Below are positions 1 through 8,618 of a stretch of 64,000 bases of DNA, one piece after another. Source of the stretch: CAYJLF01 sp964371055 (GTDB lineage: Bacteria; Eisenbacteria; RBG-16-71-46; CAIMUX01); NCBI GenBank assembly GCA_964371055.1, contig CAYJLF010000002.1:310001-374000 (forward strand), in the 5' to 3' direction. The notes under the pieces are model-generated. The model had not been told where the DNA came from. It saw nothing but the letters and a program-made list of their open reading frames with translations, and ran no database searches. Position 1 is the first letter of the stretch. Every line of letters begins with the position of its first letter. The position numbers and the translations under genes were made by a program.

Positions 1-1041
1 CTCTTGACCACGACGAGCCTTGCTCTCTTGGGACACGTGCGTGGAATCGGTCGCCTGGAGCGGGCCGACGAGGCGGACGCCGTTCTCCATCTCGAGACCG
101 ACCGCATGGTCCTCGCGGTGGTGCAGGCGGGGACGTTTCGACAGCTCCGCGACCTCAACGTCGGTCTCGATGCATCGCTGCTCGACCAGCATGCGGCGAC
201 CGGGACCGATGACGACGAGGTCGACTGGGACGCGCTGGATCAGATCGGCCGAGGCCTCGACGAGGTGACCCAGGTCGCGCGGCAGATTCGACGGACCCTC
301 GAGGCCGATGCTTCCGCCGCGGAGTCGAGGCCGATCCGGCGCCTCCTGCTCACCGGTGACGTCACGAGGGGAGAGGCGATGGCGCCGCTCCTGCAGAACG
401 AGATCGGGCTTCCGGTCGAGGTCCTGCAACCGCTCGAGGATCTGCGGCTGGATGGCGTCGATGAGCGCTTCCGGGGCGAGGCTGCCTCGTACGCGCTGCC
501 GCTGTCACTCGCCCAGGGCCCCCCGTGGAGGCTCCACCTCGGCGCCCCGCCTCCGTCGAGGCGACCGGCCGCGCTCTGGGTGGCGGCAGCGGGCCTGGCG
601 GCCGCCTCGCTGCTGATCGGCCGGATGGCGGCGCCCTACGAAGAGCAGGCCCGGGTGCGTGCCCGGCAGGAGGAGCGCAGAACGTCGCTGGCCATCGAGG
701 GGGCCGCCGATCAGGAGGCGCTGCTTTCCGCGTGGCTACGACAGACCGGCCGAGGACCCCGCGTCCCGCTCGAGTGGCTCGGTCGGGTTCTCCCGCCCGA
801 GGTCAGGACCTCGTCGGTCGACATCACGCGGCGCGGCCAGGACTGGTCGGTACGTTACGACGGTCTCCTGATCGACCGTTCGTCCCGCTCCCGCCTGTCG
901 GCCTGGACCTCGCTGTCCGACTCCCTCCGGCTCCACCCCGGGGTGTCTGCTCCAAGCCTCGTCCCTCCGGCGGGCGAAGAGCCGGCGAACCGCGGCGCGA
1001 CTCCGTTCCGCGTCGACTTCCGCTATCGGGTGAAGCCATGA
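1..1041 (+). CDS. PilM-PilN fusion (GspL/MshI-like), 5' end cut by window
   Basis: This is an inner-membrane assembly-platform protein of a type IV pilus, MSHA or type II secretion-like machine. The frame is open to the first base and the protein starts in the middle of an actin-like PilM domain, so the N-terminus lies outside the window; the TTG at position 4 is unlikely to be the start. Counting from position 4, residues 1-180 are cytoplasmic PilM-like, about 190-212 form one hydrophobic helix (ALWVAAAGLAAASLLIG), and the rest is a PilN-like coiled-coil and periplasmic domain. PilM and PilN are usually separate proteins; the joined form is the GspL or MshI arrangement. The stop codon overlaps the next start as ATGA, which indicates translational coupling. 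Family assignment rests on architecture and neighbours; sequence identity is low. Confidence 0.7.
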   Translation, partial: LLTTTSLALLGHVRGIGRLERADEADAVLHLETDRMVLAVVQAGTFRQLRDLNVGLDASLLDQHAATGTDDDEVDWDALDQIGRGLDEVTQVARQIRRTLEADASAAESRPIRRLLLTGDVTRGEAMAPLLQNEIGLPVEVLQPLEDLRLDGVDERFRGEAASYALPLSLAQGPPWRLHLGAPPPSRRPAALWVAAAGLAAASLLIGRMAAPYEEQARVRARQEERRTSLAIEGAADQEALLSAWLRQTGRGPRVPLEWLGRVLPPEVRTSSVDITRRGQDWSVRYDGLLIDRSSRSRLSAWTSLSDSLRLHPGVSAPSLVPPAGEEPANRGATPFRVDFRYRVKP

Positions 1042-2078
1042 CCCGGCCGACGGCCGACAGCCGCCCGCGGTGGAGCGGGCTGCAGGGCCTGCTCCAGTCG
1101 CGCCGCGCCGGGCAGGTGGCCCTCCTCATCGCAGGAGTGCTCTTCGTGGCGCAGTCGACGCGGGCGGTCCTGGCCTTCTCACGGGAGCATGGGCACACGG
1201 GCGCGACTCATCCGGCGGGGACGCTCCAGGGTGCCGCCGCCGATCGGGGCCGCGAGGGAGGTGTGGGGCATGAACCGGCCGCCGAGGGCGCGGAGTCTCC
1301 GTTGCCGATCGTCAAGCGGCTCCCCTCCGATCAACAGCCCGGGTGGCTGCTCTCGGACCTTTTCGAGATCCTGCGGGAGGCCGGTATCGACACCTACCGC
1401 TATCGTCTTCTCCTGGGTGCGGACCGGGCGGGGGAGATAGACGGAGAAAGGGTCGTCCCGATCGACGATGCGCCGATCCAGGAACTCCTGCCTCCGCCGG
1501 GCGAGGATCCGTGGATTGGCGACGAGCTCGTCCCGCTCGATCTGGCCGGAGTCGAACTCCCTCCCCTTCCCCCCGGCGTGCGGAAGTGGGAAGTAGCCCT
1601 CTCAGTCCGCGCCTCCTATGCGCGACTCCTGCACGCCCTGCGCTTGCTGGAGGCCGACGAGCGCCTGTGGGATGTGCCCCGTCTGAGCGTTCGTCGAGGA
1701 GAGCGGGGCACCGAGGCCGAGCTTCGCCTTCTGACCTATGCCGGCGACACCTCCGGAGTGGCGGAACGTGAAGAGGTCCGTGTGCCGGTGCCGGCCCCTG
1801 TCTCGTTGTCATCCAGGGATCCGTTCGGCAGGGCGGAGGAGGGGAGAGCGGCGGAGCGATCCTCGCTCCAACCGCCGCGTCTCGGCGCCGTTCGTCTCGG
1901 AGCGGGAGAGGCGGCGTGGCTGGATGGGCAGTCGGTCCGTCCGGGAGAGAGCTGCGGCGCCTGGACGCTCCTGTCGGTGCGTTCGAACGAGGTCCGGGTG
2001 CGCCACGAGAGCGGTCGGGAGGTTCGGATTCCCCTGGAGGAGCCCCCGGGGAAGGAGGCGTCCGATGCACGTCCGTGA
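1038..2078 (+). CDS. PilO-PilP-like fusion protein (GspM/GspC or MshJ/MshK-like)
   Basis: This 346-residue protein has a short cytoplasmic arm, one membrane helix at about residues 25-45, a low-complexity spacer, and a PilO-like periplasmic region at about 90-240. It ends in a PilP/GspC-type small beta domain introduced by DPFGR near residue 261 and containing the pattern G.W.L..V....V. In most pilus operons PilO and PilP are separate genes, so this looks like a fusion of the two alignment-complex proteins that link PilMN to the secretin. It starts inside the stop of the preceding gene and ends 14 bases past the secretin start, so the three are surely one operon. Assignment is by position and domain order; the PilO part is weakly conserved. 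Confidence 0.6.
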   Translation: MTRPTADSRPRWSGLQGLLQSRRAGQVALLIAGVLFVAQSTRAVLAFSREHGHTGATHPAGTLQGAAADRGREGGVGHEPAAEGAESPLPIVKRLPSDQQPGWLLSDLFEILREAGIDTYRYRLLLGADRAGEIDGERVVPIDDAPIQELLPPPGEDPWIGDELVPLDLAGVELPPLPPGVRKWEVALSVRASYARLLHALRLLEADERLWDVPRLSVRRGERGTEAELRLLTYAGDTSGVAEREEVRVPVPAPVSLSSRDPFGRAEEGRAAERSSLQPPRLGAVRLGAGEAAWLDGQSVRPGESCGAWTLLSVRSNEVRVRHESGREVRIPLEEPPGKEASDARP

Positions 2079-3987
2079 CCATCGACGGCATGACCATCGA
2101 TGGCAAGAGGTTCAGAGACACGCCCAAGGCCGGCTCGCGGCTATCCTGGGGCTGGCATCGATCGCAGCCGTCGGGCTGGCCTCTGGTGGCGTGCCAGCGG
2201 TGCGGGCCGAGACCGGCGCGGACGTTGCGGCACGCTCCGTTCCTCCGCGCCCGGCCTGGCCCCTCTTGTTCGAGTGGCACGACGAGAGCGCGGACCATCG
2301 CTTCTCGCTCGGTCTCCGTGACCTGACGGTGGCGGAGGCGCTGCGCTTCTGCCTCCGGGGAACCGGCCTGCAACTCGTCGACGAGGACACCCTCTCCATG
2401 CCGGCCCGCGCGTCGCTCGACTCGGTGACGGTCGCCGAAGCGCTCGACGCGCTTGCCCGCACGCACGACCTCACCTGGCGAGTCGAGGGAACGCAGCTCG
2501 TCGTCTCGCGACGCGAGGAAGCCTCGTTCCATCTCGGCTATATCGCCGAAGCGGAGGCGACCTTCTGGGAGGATCTCGAGACCAACCTCAAGACTCTGCG
2601 ATCACCGGAAGGAACGCTGGTCCTTCATCCGCGCTCCGGCCTCATTCATGTCATCGATCGTCCTTCGGTCGTACGCCGGATCGGCGCATTTGTCGCCGCC
2701 ATCGGCCGGGACCTGGGCCGCCAGGTGAACATCGAGTCGAAACTGGTGGAGGTCGCGCTCGACGAGGGAATGGAAGTCGGGATCGACTGGACGACCTTTG
2801 CCTACGGTTGGGATGGCTTTTCGGGCAACACCACCTCGCGCGGACTGGCGGAGCTGGGTACGACCAGCGGCGGCGGGGTCTTCCAGATGGGTCTGATCCG
2901 CACCGGGCGTCTGGAGCTCCTTCTCGAGATGCTCGAAACGCGCGGCAACGTGCGGGTGATCTCCCGTCCCCGTCTGGCGGCGATGGGCAACGAGCCCGCG
3001 GTCTTCCGGGTCACGGAGAACATCCCTTACTACGTGCAGGACGTCTTCACCACGCAGGGGAGCGATCCCTACATCCAGTACCGGCTGGAGTTTCGTGAAG
3101 CCGGCGTCGTCCTGGAGGTGCTCTCGCACGCCGCTGCCGACGGCAGCATCACGCTCAAGGTCCACCCGTCGGTCTCGTCGCTGACCGGATACACTGCCGC
3201 TCTGCCGAATCTCCCGCCGCAGCCGATCGTCGATCTCCGGGAGACGAAGACCACGGTGCGCATGCGGGAGGGGGAGACCCTGGTCATCGGCGGCCTCCTG
3301 CACGAAAGAGAAGAGCACAACCGGCGGGGCGTGCCGTTCCTCAGTCGCCTCCCGCTCCTCGGGGCGCTCTTCCGGCGCGATGCGGCCTCGACGAAGAAGC
3401 AGGAACTGGTGATCTTCCTGACCCCCGGAATCCTCGCCGATGGGGCAGGAATGGTGCGAGCCGACCGGTCGCGGTGCCTGCTCTGGCCACGCCCCTTCGC
3501 AGCCATCGAGCCTCGCGAGCGACTGGCGGCCTATGCGCACGCTCGCGGCGTCGACGCCTTCCTGGCCGGAGAGTCCGGCGAGGCTCTGTCGTGGGGTCGT
3601 CGCGCGGTCGCACTGGCGCCGAACCGGCCCGAGCCGCGGTTCAACCTGGGCCTCTATCTGGCCGCGTCCGGCCAGGCGAACGAAGCGAGAACGGCCTGGG
3701 GGGGTGTGGCGATCCGCCCGGAGATGGCCGGGGCGGCGGAATCGAATCTCCGGGCCCTCGCGTTGTGGGAGGGGACCGCCTCGCCCGACTCGCTGGTTCG
3801 TTTTGCTCCCTCGGCGGGGGCGGAGCCGCCGCTCGTCGCCGCGCAGGCTTTGAACGAGTCCTCGCGCCTGGAGGGTCTGGGGCGTGGTCGGGAGGCGCGC
3901 GACGTGCTCGAGCAGGCGGCCGCGGCCCTGCCCCGGCAGGCCGGTCCGTGGCGTCTTCTTCTGGAGCAGGCGATGAGACCGGAGTGA
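2065..3987 (+). CDS. Secretin (PilQ/GspD/MshL-like) with C-terminal repeat tail
   Basis: This is an outer-membrane secretin, the gated channel through which a pilus or secreted substrate leaves. The ATG at 2065 has AGGAGG seven bases upstream and gives 640 residues. A basic arm and hydrophobic signal segment lie at about 20-48. An STN/N0-like domain (LRDLTVAEALRFCL) follows at about 75-150, then one N-domain, then the secretin core at about 225-457 with the family hallmarks VISRPRLAAMGN, MREGETLVIGGLL, PFLSRLPLLGALFR and KKQELVIFLTPGIL. Residues about 500-640 are helical, TPR-like repeats (FNLGLYLAASGQANEARTAW) that secretins normally lack. MSHA operons encode a separate TPR protein (MshN), so this tail could be a fusion of it. 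It overlaps the preceding gene by 14 bases. Confidence 0.88.
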   Translation: MHVRDHRRHDHRWQEVQRHAQGRLAAILGLASIAAVGLASGGVPAVRAETGADVAARSVPPRPAWPLLFEWHDESADHRFSLGLRDLTVAEALRFCLRGTGLQLVDEDTLSMPARASLDSVTVAEALDALARTHDLTWRVEGTQLVVSRREEASFHLGYIAEAEATFWEDLETNLKTLRSPEGTLVLHPRSGLIHVIDRPSVVRRIGAFVAAIGRDLGRQVNIESKLVEVALDEGMEVGIDWTTFAYGWDGFSGNTTSRGLAELGTTSGGGVFQMGLIRTGRLELLLEMLETRGNVRVISRPRLAAMGNEPAVFRVTENIPYYVQDVFTTQGSDPYIQYRLEFREAGVVLEVLSHAAADGSITLKVHPSVSSLTGYTAALPNLPPQPIVDLRETKTTVRMREGETLVIGGLLHEREEHNRRGVPFLSRLPLLGALFRRDAASTKKQELVIFLTPGILADGAGMVRADRSRCLLWPRPFAAIEPRERLAAYAHARGVDAFLAGESGEALSWGRRAVALAPNRPEPRFNLGLYLAASGQANEARTAWGGVAIRPEMAGAAESNLRALALWEGTASPDSLVRFAPSAGAEPPLVAAQALNESSRLEGLGRGREARDVLEQAAAALPRQAGPWRLLLEQAMRPE

Positions 3988-3992
3988 ACCCG

Positions 3993-4027
3993 GGCCTGAG
4001 GGCGACCTAGGGTGATTGCCTCAGGCC
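3993..4027 (+). terminator. Hairpin after secretin gene
   Basis: A perfect 9-bp inverted repeat, GGCCTGAGG and CCTCAGGCC, separated by 17 bases, begins six bases after the secretin stop codon. There is no T-run after it, so it is at best an imperfect intrinsic terminator or an mRNA 3'-end stabiliser between the secretin and the pseudopilin. The rest of the gap to 4218 shows no convincing gene. Confidence 0.4.
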
Positions 4028-4218
4028 ACGCGGAGATCGATGAAGAAGCTGACAGAACTGACCGAGAGAAATGGGGAGAGCTGGAACGGAAGTCCGGTCA
4101 TCCGACGTCTGGCGGGCCGGAATACGCTGCGAGTCCTGGCCGCCGAAGGGCCGGGCGCAGATCAGAACAGACGGAGGCAGTCCGCGCCGTCTCGCGGGAA
4201 CACGGGGAGGGCAGTGCG

Positions 4219-4773
4219 TTGAAGCGGAACTCAGGTTTCACCATGATCGAGGCGGTCGTCATCGTGGCTGTCCTCGCGATTCTGGCCGGGATCATCACGC
4301 CTCTGGTGGTCCGCGAGGTGGCGAAGTCGAAGGTGGCTCGCGCGAGGAGCGACATGGAGGCGATCTCGACCGCCTTCAACCAGTACTTCGTCGACACCTC
4401 CTATTGGCCGGACCAGTTCAACGGAGCGAGCAGCTCCCGGGTCGACATGCTCGTCTTCTCGTCGCTGTACGCCAACACGCAAAACCTCTCCGGCTGGGAC
4501 GGGCCCTACCTCGAGCGAGGCGTGCTGAACAGCGGCACGATGCGAGCCACGACCGGCTCGGGCGCGAATCTGAGGGGGCTCATCGATCCCTGGAAACAGC
4601 CATTCCAGATCGTTTACGGCGCGGTCGGCGCGGCAGGCGCGGGAGCGGCCGGGGCGATCTCGGTCGTCAGCGCCGGGCCGAACCGCGTGCATGACACCAA
4701 CAACAACCGGGCTCTGGTGGGAGATCCGGCGGGCGACGACATCGTCCGCGTGATCACGCGCCGGGCGCGGTAG
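4219..4773 (+). CDS. Type II secretion/type IV pilus pseudopilin, GspG-like
   Basis: This pilin-like protein of 184 residues starts at a TTG preceded by GGGGAGGG. An upstream GTG at 4012 is in frame but would put about 70 unlikely residues before the leader. The leader is very short (MKRNSG), followed by the prepilin peptidase site G^FTMIE with the invariant Glu at +5 and a long hydrophobic helix (AVVIVAVLAILAGIITPLVV). The C-terminal part contains DPWKQPF and SAGPNRVHDTNN, resembling the calcium-binding end of the major pseudopilin GspG. It follows the secretin operon on the same strand and is the likely fibre subunit or substrate-pushing pseudopilin. The prepilin peptidase itself is not in the window. 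Confidence 0.85.
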   Translation: MKRNSGFTMIEAVVIVAVLAILAGIITPLVVREVAKSKVARARSDMEAISTAFNQYFVDTSYWPDQFNGASSSRVDMLVFSSLYANTQNLSGWDGPYLERGVLNSGTMRATTGSGANLRGLIDPWKQPFQIVYGAVGAAGAGAAGAISVVSAGPNRVHDTNNNRALVGDPAGDDIVRVITRRAR

Positions 4774-4783
4774 CGATCCTGGC

Positions 4784-4807
4784 GGGGCGCGGCCCTGTCC
4801 GCGCCCC
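4784..4807. terminator. Bidirectional hairpin between convergent genes
   Basis: A perfect 9-bp stem (GGGGCGCGG / CCGCGCCCC) with a 6-base loop fills the gap between the pseudopilin stop at 4773 and the sdhB stop at 4808. It is placed to end transcription from both sides. T-runs are absent, as expected in such G+C-rich DNA. Confidence 0.6.
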
Positions 4808-5578
4808 CTACGCCCCCCCGGCCGCCACCTTCTCCTGCGCCGTCCAGCTGGCGACGAGGTAGTCGCGATTCATGAGGGCGATGTTGACCATCTTGATTTC
4901 CTTCGGGCAGACCGCCTCGCACTCTCCCTGATTGGTGCAGTTGCCGAATCCCTCCCGGTCCATCGTCTCGACCATCCGCCTCGCCCGCTCGTAGCGCTCC
5001 GGCTGCCCCTGCGGCAGATTGGCGAACTGCGCGATCTTGGCCGAGACGAAGAGCATCGCCGAGGCGTTCTTGCAGCTCGCCACGCAGGCGCCGCAGCCGA
5101 TGCAGGCGGCCGCGTCCATCGAGCGATCGGCCGCTTCCTTGCTGATCGGCAGCGCGTTGGCGTCGGGCGTTCCTCCGGTGTTGACGCTGATGAATCCGCC
5201 GGCCTGCATGATCCGCTCGAAGGCGGTCCGGTCGACGACCAGGTCCTTCAGCACCGGGAAGGCCCGGGCGCGCCAGGGTTCGATGTAGATCGTGTCGCCG
5301 TCCTTGAACCGCCGCATATGGAGCTGACAGGCCGTCGTGCCCGCATCGGGGCCGTGGGCGATGCCGTTGATCATGAGCGAACAGGTGCCGCAGATCCCCT
5401 CGCGGCAGTCGTGGTCGAACGCGATCGGGTCCTCGCCCTTGAGCTCGAGTCGCGCGTTGACGACGTCGAGCATCTCGAGGAAGGACATCTCGGGGGAGAT
5501 CTCCTTCGCCTCGTAGGTGACCATCCGCCCCTTGTCCTTGGGGCCCTTCTGCCTCCAGACTTTGAGCGTGAGGTTCAC
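4808..5578 (-). CDS. sdhB: Succinate dehydrogenase/fumarate reductase iron-sulfur subunit
   Basis: This is the electron-transfer subunit of complex II, carrying electrons from the flavoprotein to quinone. The 256 residues have an N-terminal [2Fe-2S] ferredoxin domain with CREGICGTC and a downstream Cys at about residue 83. A C-terminal domain carries the [4Fe-4S] and [3Fe-4S] cysteines in CIGCGACVASC and CTNQGECEAVCP. The start overlaps the sdhA stop by four bases, so translation is coupled. It is the last gene of the sdhC-sdhA-sdhB operon and ends at a strong bidirectional hairpin. The sequence style matches the Bacteroidetes/epsilon-type enzymes that use a single cytochrome b subunit. Confidence 0.95.
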   Translation of the reverse strand: MNLTLKVWRQKGPKDKGRMVTYEAKEISPEMSFLEMLDVVNARLELKGEDPIAFDHDCREGICGTCSLMINGIAHGPDAGTTACQLHMRRFKDGDTIYIEPWRARAFPVLKDLVVDRTAFERIMQAGGFISVNTGGTPDANALPISKEAADRSMDAAACIGCGACVASCKNASAMLFVSAKIAQFANLPQGQPERYERARRMVETMDREGFGNCTNQGECEAVCPKEIKMVNIALMNRDYLVASWTAQEKVAAGGA

Positions 5579-7488
5579 TTGTAGCTCCTTTGTGACGGCT
5601 TGGCGTACTCGAAGGTGAGAGGCTCCTGGTGCCGGACCGGCGCCTTCCCCTCCCCCTGATACTCCCAGACGGCCGCATGGCTGAAGTTCTCGTCGTCGCG
5701 CATCGCTTCGCCTTCTTCGGTCTGGCTCTCCTCGCGGAAGTGCCCGCCGCAGGATTCGCGACGCTCCAGCGCGTCCTGGACCATCAGTTCGGCGAACTCG
5801 AGGAAGTCGGCGATCCGCCCGGCCCGTTCGAGCACCTGGTTGATCTCCTCACCGGTGCCGCTGACCATCGCGTTCTTCCAGAACTCCTCGCGGATCCGGG
5901 GGATCTCGGCGAGCGCCTTCTTGAGCCCCGCCTCGTTGCGCCCCATGCCGCAGTTCTCCCAGCAGGTCAGACCCAGCTCCCGGTGCAGCGAGTCGACGGT
6001 TCGCTTCCCCTTGAGCGAGAGGAGGCGTTTCGTCCGCTCGCCCACCTCCTGCTCCGCCTTCCGGAACTCCGGGTGCGCGGCGTCCACCTTCTCCAGCTTC
6101 GTGCTCACGAGGTAGTCGCCGATGGTGTAGGGAATCACGAAGTAGCCGTCGGCCAGCCCCTGCATGAGGGCGCTCGCCCCCAGCCGGTTGGCTCCGTGGT
6201 CGGAGAAGTTCGCCTCGCCGAGCACGTAGAGGCCGGGGATCGTGCTCATCAGGTTGTAGTCGACCCACAGGCCGCCCATCGTGTAGTGCAGCGCGGGGAA
6301 GATCCGCATCGGGACTTTGTAGGGATCCTCGCCCGTGATCTTCTCGTACATTTGGAAGAGGTTGCCGTAACGCTCCTCGATCACCCGCCGGCCCAGCCTC
6401 TGGATCGCGTCCTTGAAGTCGAGGTAGACGCCGAGGCCGGTCGTGCCGATGCCGTGGCCGGCGTCGCACCGCTCCTTGGCCGCGCGGGAGGCGACGTCCC
6501 GAGGCACGAGATTGCCGAAGGCGGGATAGCGGCGCTCGAGGTAGTAGTCGCGCTCGTCCTCCGGGATCTGCCCCGCGGGCCGCTTGTCCCCCTGGTTCTT
6601 CGGCACCCAGATCCGTCCGTCGTTGCGGAGCGACTCGCTCATCAGGGTCAGCTTGGACTGGTGGTCGCCGGTGACGGGGATGCAGGTGGGGTGGATCTGC
6701 GTGAAGCAGGGATTGGCGAAGCCCGCGCCCTTCTTGTACGCGCGCCAGATGGCGGTGGTGTTGCACCCTTTGGCATTCGTGCTGAGGAAGAAGACGTTGC
6801 TGTAGCCGCCGGTGGCCAGGCAGACCGCGTCGCCGAAGTGGCTCTGGATCTCGCCGGTCACCATGTCACGGGCGATCAGGCCGCGCGCGCGTCCGTCGAT
6901 GACGACCAGGTCGAGCATCTCCGTCCGCGGATGCATCTCCACGGTCCCCAGACCGATCTGGCGGGAGAGGGCGGAGTAGGCGCCGAGGAGGAGTTGCTGT
7001 CCGGTCTGGCCGCGCGCGTAGAAGGTCCGCTGCAGCTGGGCGCCGCCGAACGAGCGGGTGTCGAGCAGTCCGCCGTAGTCGCGCGCGAACGGCACTCCCT
7101 GCGCGACGCACTGATCAATGATGCTGTTGGCGACCTGCGCCAGGCGATAGACGTTCGACTCGCGGGCGCGATAGTCGCCCCCCTTCACCGTGTCGTAGAA
7201 GAGCCGGTAGATCGAGTCGCCGTCGTTGCGGTAGTTCTTGGCCGCGTTGATCCCCCCCTGGGCCGAGATCGAGTGGGCGCGCCGCGGCGAATCCTGATAG
7301 CAGAACGCTTTCACGTTGTAGCCCAGCTCGGCCAGCGAGGCGGCGGCCGAAGCGCCGGCCAGGCCAGTGCCGACAACCAGGATGGTGTACTTGCGCTTGT
7401 TGGCCGGGTTGATCAGCTTCAGTTCGAAGCGGTGACGGTCCCAGCGGGTCTCGATCGGGCCGGTCGGGCACTTGTTATCGAGTTTCAT
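5575..7488 (-). CDS. sdhA: Succinate dehydrogenase/fumarate reductase flavoprotein subunit
   Basis: This is the catalytic subunit of complex II (637 residues), interconverting succinate and fumarate with FAD. The dinucleotide-binding motif GTGLAGASAAASLAELG is near residue 40. The His in RRAHSISAQGGINAA (about residue 71) matches the residue that binds FAD covalently, and further conserved blocks include QLQRTFYARGQTGQQ and HPTCIP. The C-terminal helical domain is complete. Several features (GGDYRARESNVYRL, TGEDPYKVPMRIFPALHYTM) match the Bacteroidetes-type SdhA. It lies between sdhC (12-base gap) and sdhB (4-base overlap). Confidence 0.96.
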   Translation of the reverse strand: MKLDNKCPTGPIETRWDRHRFELKLINPANKRKYTILVVGTGLAGASAAASLAELGYNVKAFCYQDSPRRAHSISAQGGINAAKNYRNDGDSIYRLFYDTVKGGDYRARESNVYRLAQVANSIIDQCVAQGVPFARDYGGLLDTRSFGGAQLQRTFYARGQTGQQLLLGAYSALSRQIGLGTVEMHPRTEMLDLVVIDGRARGLIARDMVTGEIQSHFGDAVCLATGGYSNVFFLSTNAKGCNTTAIWRAYKKGAGFANPCFTQIHPTCIPVTGDHQSKLTLMSESLRNDGRIWVPKNQGDKRPAGQIPEDERDYYLERRYPAFGNLVPRDVASRAAKERCDAGHGIGTTGLGVYLDFKDAIQRLGRRVIEERYGNLFQMYEKITGEDPYKVPMRIFPALHYTMGGLWVDYNLMSTIPGLYVLGEANFSDHGANRLGASALMQGLADGYFVIPYTIGDYLVSTKLEKVDAAHPEFRKAEQEVGERTKRLLSLKGKRTVDSLHRELGLTCWENCGMGRNEAGLKKALAEIPRIREEFWKNAMVSGTGEEINQVLERAGRIADFLEFAELMVQDALERRESCGGHFREESQTEEGEAMRDDENFSHAAVWEYQGEGKAPVRHQEPLTFEYAKPSQRSYK

Positions 7489-7500
7489 GGCCGCCTCCCC

Positions 7501-8181
7501 TCACTTCACCCAGCCCAGCAGGATGCTGATCGGGAACAGGATGTTGACGGCGCAGATGAGGAAGGCGAGGAAGATCCCCCCCCGCTCGACCGCGCCGATG
7601 TACTTGGGGTGACGGAATCCCAGCGTCTGGAAGAGGCTCGGGATCCCGTGCGACAGGTGGAAGAAGAGGAGGACCTGACCGATGATGTAGAGTGCGGAGA
7701 TCGCCGGATTCTGAAAGCTGCGCACGACGTTGCCCAGCACCATCTCGGGTCCCTCGTGCATCGTCACCGGGCCGACCCTTCCCAGCGTCAGGTGGAGGAG
7801 GTGGTAGACGATGAAGGCCATGACGATGACGCCCGTGTAGATCATCGTGCGGGAGGCGAAGCTCGCCTGGACCGTGCGCATCAGCGCGTACCCCTGCGGC
7901 CGCGCGGCGCGGTTCTCCAGCCAGAGACGGACGCCGGTGATGACGTGCAGTCCGGCCACGACCAGAAGGCCGATCCGAAACGCCCAGAGGAAGCTCGGGA
8001 AGGTCCGGAGCAGACGGGCGTAGTGATCCATGGCGGATACGCCGTCTTCCTTCGGTCCTTCCCACAGGTGGGTGTTCCCCAGCATGTGCACGAATACGAA
8101 GAGGACCAGGATGGTGCCGGTCACCGCCATGATCCCCTTCTTGCCGACCGAGGTGTTCGAGGCCTTCGTGAGCCAACCCAT
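7501..8181 (-). CDS. sdhC: Succinate dehydrogenase cytochrome b subunit (single-subunit di-heme type)
   Basis: This is the membrane anchor of complex II, which binds heme and passes electrons to the quinone pool. The 226-residue form beginning MGWLTKASNTSVGKK matches the usual start of the cytochrome b558-type family and has GGGAG about seven bases upstream. In-frame ATGs at 8217 and 8247 are alternatives, and the one at 8247 has AAGGA upstream. Five hydrophobic helices are visible, with candidate heme histidines in FVFVHMLGNTHLW, VAGLHVITG, YHLLHLTLG and FFHLSHGIPS. It is the first gene of the operon; there is no separate SdhD, as expected for this type. Confidence 0.9.
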   Translation of the reverse strand: MGWLTKASNTSVGKKGIMAVTGTILVLFVFVHMLGNTHLWEGPKEDGVSAMDHYARLLRTFPSFLWAFRIGLLVVAGLHVITGVRLWLENRAARPQGYALMRTVQASFASRTMIYTGVIVMAFIVYHLLHLTLGRVGPVTMHEGPEMVLGNVVRSFQNPAISALYIIGQVLLFFHLSHGIPSLFQTLGFRHPKYIGAVERGGIFLAFLICAVNILFPISILLGWVK

Positions 8182-8618
8182 GTACCGACTCCCTGCCTCC
8201 CGGGCCCAGCCTTTCATAAGCGGAGCGCCGCGTCGCGGCGCCGCCATGAGCGGTGTTCCTTCTGGAACGGTCCCGAGGCTACGCCGCCAGAGATGGCATA
8301 GCAAGGAGTTCGGACGGCGGCGGAGGATTCCGTGGGTAGAGTCCAAGTCGCAGCAATGACAGCGGTTTGGCGACGGCATCCCGGGCCCGAGCCTGCCGGT
8401 CGGGTGGGATCGCGTCGCAACTTACGATACTGAGACGGAATGATTCATTATGCTCTTGCTCTGTGCGTGCCGATCCGATTAGATGACCTGATTGCAGTGC
8501 TCGCCGTCGATCAGCCTGCTCGATGCCCTCGCCGGGCGTCGCGCCCGGAGTCGGCGAGCCGCCCGCCGTCGGGGCGGGGTGGGGAGTGGTTCGGGCGACG
8601 GAGGGAGGTTGCAGCACC
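8182..8618. promoter_or_regulatory. Divergent control region between sdhCAB and the response regulator-hydrogenase operon
   Basis: This 437-base gap (shorter if sdhC starts at 8217 or 8247) should carry the promoters of both operons. Positions about 8420-8490 are unusually A+T-rich for this DNA. They include an odd palindrome AATGA-T-TCATT (8439-8449), a -10-like CATAAT on the minus strand (8452-8447), and TTGCTC-N17-TTAGAT on the plus strand (8456-8484); all are weak matches. A perfect 7-bp stem with a 3-base loop (CCGGGCG TCG CGCCCGG, 8532-8548) lies in the presumed leader of the response regulator. No gene was recognised here. Confidence 0.4.

Noticed and set aside
4012..4218. An upstream in-frame start (GTG at 4012) for the pseudopilin
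   Set aside because: It would place about 70 charged residues before the prepilin leader and the GFTMIE cleavage site; the TTG at 4219 with GGGGAGGG fits a pilin better.
5629..8301. An 890-codon plus-strand frame opposite sdhA and sdhC
   Set aside because: It is antisense to highly conserved sdh genes, with a biased composition rich in Arg, Val and Asp and no recognisable domain.
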